From Arthrobacter horti (GTDB lineage: Bacteria; Actinomycetota; Actinomycetes; Actinomycetales; Micrococcaceae), in contig NZ_JAVALS010000002.1 in NCBI RefSeq assembly GCF_030731045.1, positions 248,001-312,000 of the forward strand: 64,000 bases of DNA. The letters run 5' to 3'. The translations under genes and the position numbers were made by a program. Every line of letters begins with the position of its first letter. Position 1 is the stretch's first letter. The notes beneath the pieces were generated by a model. The model saw only the letters and a list, made by a program, of their open reading frames with translations. It searched no databases and had not been told where the DNA came from. Shown here piece after piece: positions 62,071-64,000 of this stretch.

Positions 62071-63650
62071 TGGCCGACTGCTTTCTTGGACTGCTGCAGG
62101 AGGAGGTAGGTCATGGGCGCCGAGAGCAGGATGAGCGTGAACGCGTAGGGGGCTGCCGAGGCGTAATCGATGGACGTGCTGTAGGACCAGAAATACGTGG
62201 CCAGGGTGTTGGTTCCGTTGGGGGAGAGCAGGAGCGTGGCCGTCAGCTCGTTCGTGATGGCCAGGAACACCAGGGCCGCGCCGCTGGCCACCGCGGGGGC
62301 GCTGAGCGGCAGGGTGACCCGCAGGAACGCCCGGAACGGGGAGACGCCCAGCGCCTGGGCGGCCTCATCCAGTTGCTTCGGCGCCTGTGCCAGGCCGGCC
62401 CGGAGGTTCACCAGGGCCCGGGGCATGAACAGCAGGGCGTACGCGATGACCAGGACCGTGTTGGTCTGGTACAGAGCAGGGGTCAGCCGGATGGCGACCG
62501 TCACGAACGCCAGGCCCACCACGATTCCCGGCATGGAGCTGGTGACGTAGTTGGCCAGTTCCAGGGTCTTGCTGAACCAGCTGGGCTTCCGGACCGCCAG
62601 GAAGGCGAGCGGGAAGGCAGCCGCCGTGGTGACCGCCGCCCCGGCCAGACCGTAGCCCAGGGTCTGGGTCAGAGCCGGGAGATACTCCGACAGGTTCCAG
62701 ATGGCGGGTCCGCCCACCACCATCCATCGGATCACGAACCACAGGGGGAAGAAGAGCGCCAGGGCCGTCAGAGCCAGGAGGAACAACTGCGAGGGCAGCT
62801 GATACCAGCGCAACGGCAGGATCGAGGGCGAGGACTGGACTCCGGAGCCGATGCGGGCATACCGGGCGTTACCGCGGCTGCGGACCTCCGCCAGAAGCAG
62901 GAGGAGACAGCCGAGGACCAGGACGGAGGCGAGCATATTGCCCGCCTGGCCGTTGAAGGTGGACCGGAACTGCTCCATGATCGCCGTGGTGAAGGTGTCG
63001 AAACGGATCATGGCGAAGGCGCCGTACTCCGCCAGCAGGTGCAGCGACACCAGCAGGCCGCCACCCGTCAGGGCGATGCGCAGCTGGGGCAGCACCACCC
63101 GGAAGAACACCGCCCACGGGCCCAGGCCCAGGGATGCGGCGGACTGCTCGATGGCCGGGTCCAGGCGCGCCAGGGTGGCCGCCGCAGGGATGTAGACCAG
63201 GGGGAAGTAGGACAGCGTGGCGATCAGCACACCCGAGCTCAAGCCCGCCATCGACGGGATGGCGGAGACCCAGGCATAGCTGTTGACGAAGGCCGGGACG
63301 GCGAGCGGCGCCGCCAGCAAGGCGCCCCAGAGCCGCCGGCCCCGCAGCCCGGTGCGCTCCACCAGCCAGGCGGCGGCGACCCCCAGGACGAGGCAGGCCG
63401 GGACGGTGCAGACCACCAGCCAGAAGGTGTTGGAGAGCAGCTCCATCACGCGCGGGCGGAAGATCAGCGCCACGGCCGTGTCCCAGCCGGTGGCCACGGT
63501 CATGTACGCCACATACCCCAGGGGCATGAGGGAGATCAGGGCCACCAGGGTGGCGATGATGGTCAATCCGGGAACGCCGGAAGGCCGGCCGGGGTGGGAA
63601 CCCCGGCCGGCCCGGACGCGCTGGGCGTCGCGATCCAGTGTGGTGGACAA
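62067..63650 (-). CDS. Ferric-iron ABC transporter permease (FbpB-like)
   Basis: 527 residues with two fused permease domains and about 12 helices. Two EAA-type loops are visible: AIEQSAASLGLGPWAVFFRV (about 170-190) and QLDEAAQALGVSPFRAFLRV (about 425-445), typical of the FbpB fusion. The start is a TTG 4 bases after the binding-protein stop, and no better start was found. It forms the membrane channel for iron delivered by the next gene. Confidence 0.88.
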   Translation of the reverse strand: MSTTLDRDAQRVRAGRGSHPGRPSGVPGLTIIATLVALISLMPLGYVAYMTVATGWDTAVALIFRPRVMELLSNTFWLVVCTVPACLVLGVAAAWLVERTGLRGRRLWGALLAAPLAVPAFVNSYAWVSAIPSMAGLSSGVLIATLSYFPLVYIPAAATLARLDPAIEQSAASLGLGPWAVFFRVVLPQLRIALTGGGLLVSLHLLAEYGAFAMIRFDTFTTAIMEQFRSTFNGQAGNMLASVLVLGCLLLLLAEVRSRGNARYARIGSGVQSSPSILPLRWYQLPSQLFLLALTALALFFPLWFVIRWMVVGGPAIWNLSEYLPALTQTLGYGLAGAAVTTAAAFPLAFLAVRKPSWFSKTLELANYVTSSMPGIVVGLAFVTVAIRLTPALYQTNTVLVIAYALLFMPRALVNLRAGLAQAPKQLDEAAQALGVSPFRAFLRVTLPLSAPAVASGAALVFLAITNELTATLLLSPNGTNTLATYFWSYSTSIDYASAAPYAFTLILLSAPMTYLLLQQSKKAVGQ

Positions 63651-63654
63651 GTGC

Positions 63655-64000
63655 TTAGAGCAGTCCTGCCTGGGTCATCAGATCGATGACCTTCGGCGAG
63701 TTGAGCTTCGCGGCGTCCACGGTGGGAGCCTGGAGATCCTTCAGCGGCGTCAGCTTGGCGTTCGCCGGGACCTCGGACGCGATCGGGTACTCGTAGGAGC
63801 TGCCGTTCTCCAGGACCTCCTGGCCCTTCTTGCCCGTGATGAACTTCAGGAACTGCTGGGCCTCGGCCGCGTGCTTGGAGGACTTCAGGACGCCGCCGCC
63901 GGAGACGGAGACGAACGCACCCGGATCCTGGTTCTTGAAGTAGTGCATGCCGATGTTCTTGGAGTTCTCACCGGTCTTGGCCTGGTCGCCGAAGTAGTAG
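63655..64000 (-). CDS. Iron ABC transporter substrate-binding protein (FbpA-like), C-terminal part
   Basis: 115 residues of a protein that continues beyond the window; the frame is open to position 64000. Near the edge, YYFGDQAKTGENSKNIG is the conserved region around an iron-ligand tyrosine pair in FbpA-type proteins, followed by DPGAFVSVSGGGVLKSSKHA and the C-terminal YEYPIASEVPAN. It binds ferric iron outside the membrane and heads the operon with the permease and ATPase genes. Confidence 0.88.
   Translation of the reverse strand, partial: YYFGDQAKTGENSKNIGMHYFKNQDPGAFVSVSGGGVLKSSKHAAEAQQFLKFITGKKGQEVLENGSSYEYPIASEVPANAKLTPLKDLQAPTVDAAKLNSPKVIDLMTQAGLL

Overview
This window is high-GC actinobacterial chromosome. 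Gene content and sequence style point to the family Micrococcaceae, most likely Arthrobacter or a close relative. The clues are a LytR_C protein, a RamB-type acetate regulator divergent from aceA-aceB, a DUF222/HNH protein, GTG and TTG starts, dense gene packing and many intergenic GC-rich hairpins. I see no rRNA, tRNA, CRISPR array, transposase or integrase.

Layout. 1-4 kb: ParB-like/LytR_C pair, TetR regulator, FrnE-type DsbA oxidoreductase, CynX/NimT-type MFS carrier. 4-9 kb: glyoxylate shunt (aceA-aceB) with divergent RamB, then a VOC-family remnant. 9-12 kb: LapA-domain protein, lipid kinase, amino-acid permease. 12.3-23.8 kb: a complete-looking trans-4-hydroxy-L-proline catabolic locus: an ABC importer (ATPase, two permeases, lipoprotein), a DapA-family deaminase, a two-cysteine epimerase, an ornithine-cyclodeaminase-family reductase, a GntR/FCD regulator, a three-subunit D-hydroxyproline dehydrogenase and an aldehyde dehydrogenase. 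The same 14-bp motif, in opposite orientation, lies in the two promoter regions. Together the genes import hydroxyproline and convert it to 2-oxoglutarate.

25.1-39.2 kb: a defence island. A small XRE regulator diverges from a type 1 BREX operon in canonical order (brxA, brxB, brxC, pglX, pglZ, brxL). The operon ends in an extra, closely coupled gene resembling abortive-infection (AbiJ-like) proteins. A 24-bp perfect palindrome lies between regulator and operon. The BrxL homologue has an unusual C-terminal region where the Lon-protease-like part would be expected. The right edge of the island cuts a nucleotidyltransferase gene whose HTH partner is intact.

40-46 kb: ArsR plus SRPBCC proteins, a ThiD/PdxK-type kinase, and a WXG100-like hydrolase cassette with a lipoprotein. 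45.6-50.5 kb: a queuosine-precursor transporter preceded by a candidate structured RNA, a TM2-domain protein, an MHS-family carrier and tgt, which together suggest queuosine salvage. 50.5-57 kb: DUF222/HNH protein, DEDDh exonuclease, secreted HAD-like lipoprotein, a conserved protein, NUDIX-like and VOC proteins, TetR. 57-64 kb: DHA2 drug exporter with an upstream array of regularly spaced TGCA motifs, an AraC-type regulator, a frameshifted PAP2 phosphatase, and an Fbp-type ferric-iron ABC transporter that runs off the window end.

The most unusual items are the BREX accessory gene and its operator, the chimeric BrxL, the candidate riboswitch before the queuosine-precursor transporter, the TGCA array, and a set of long intergenic palindromes that differ in sequence.
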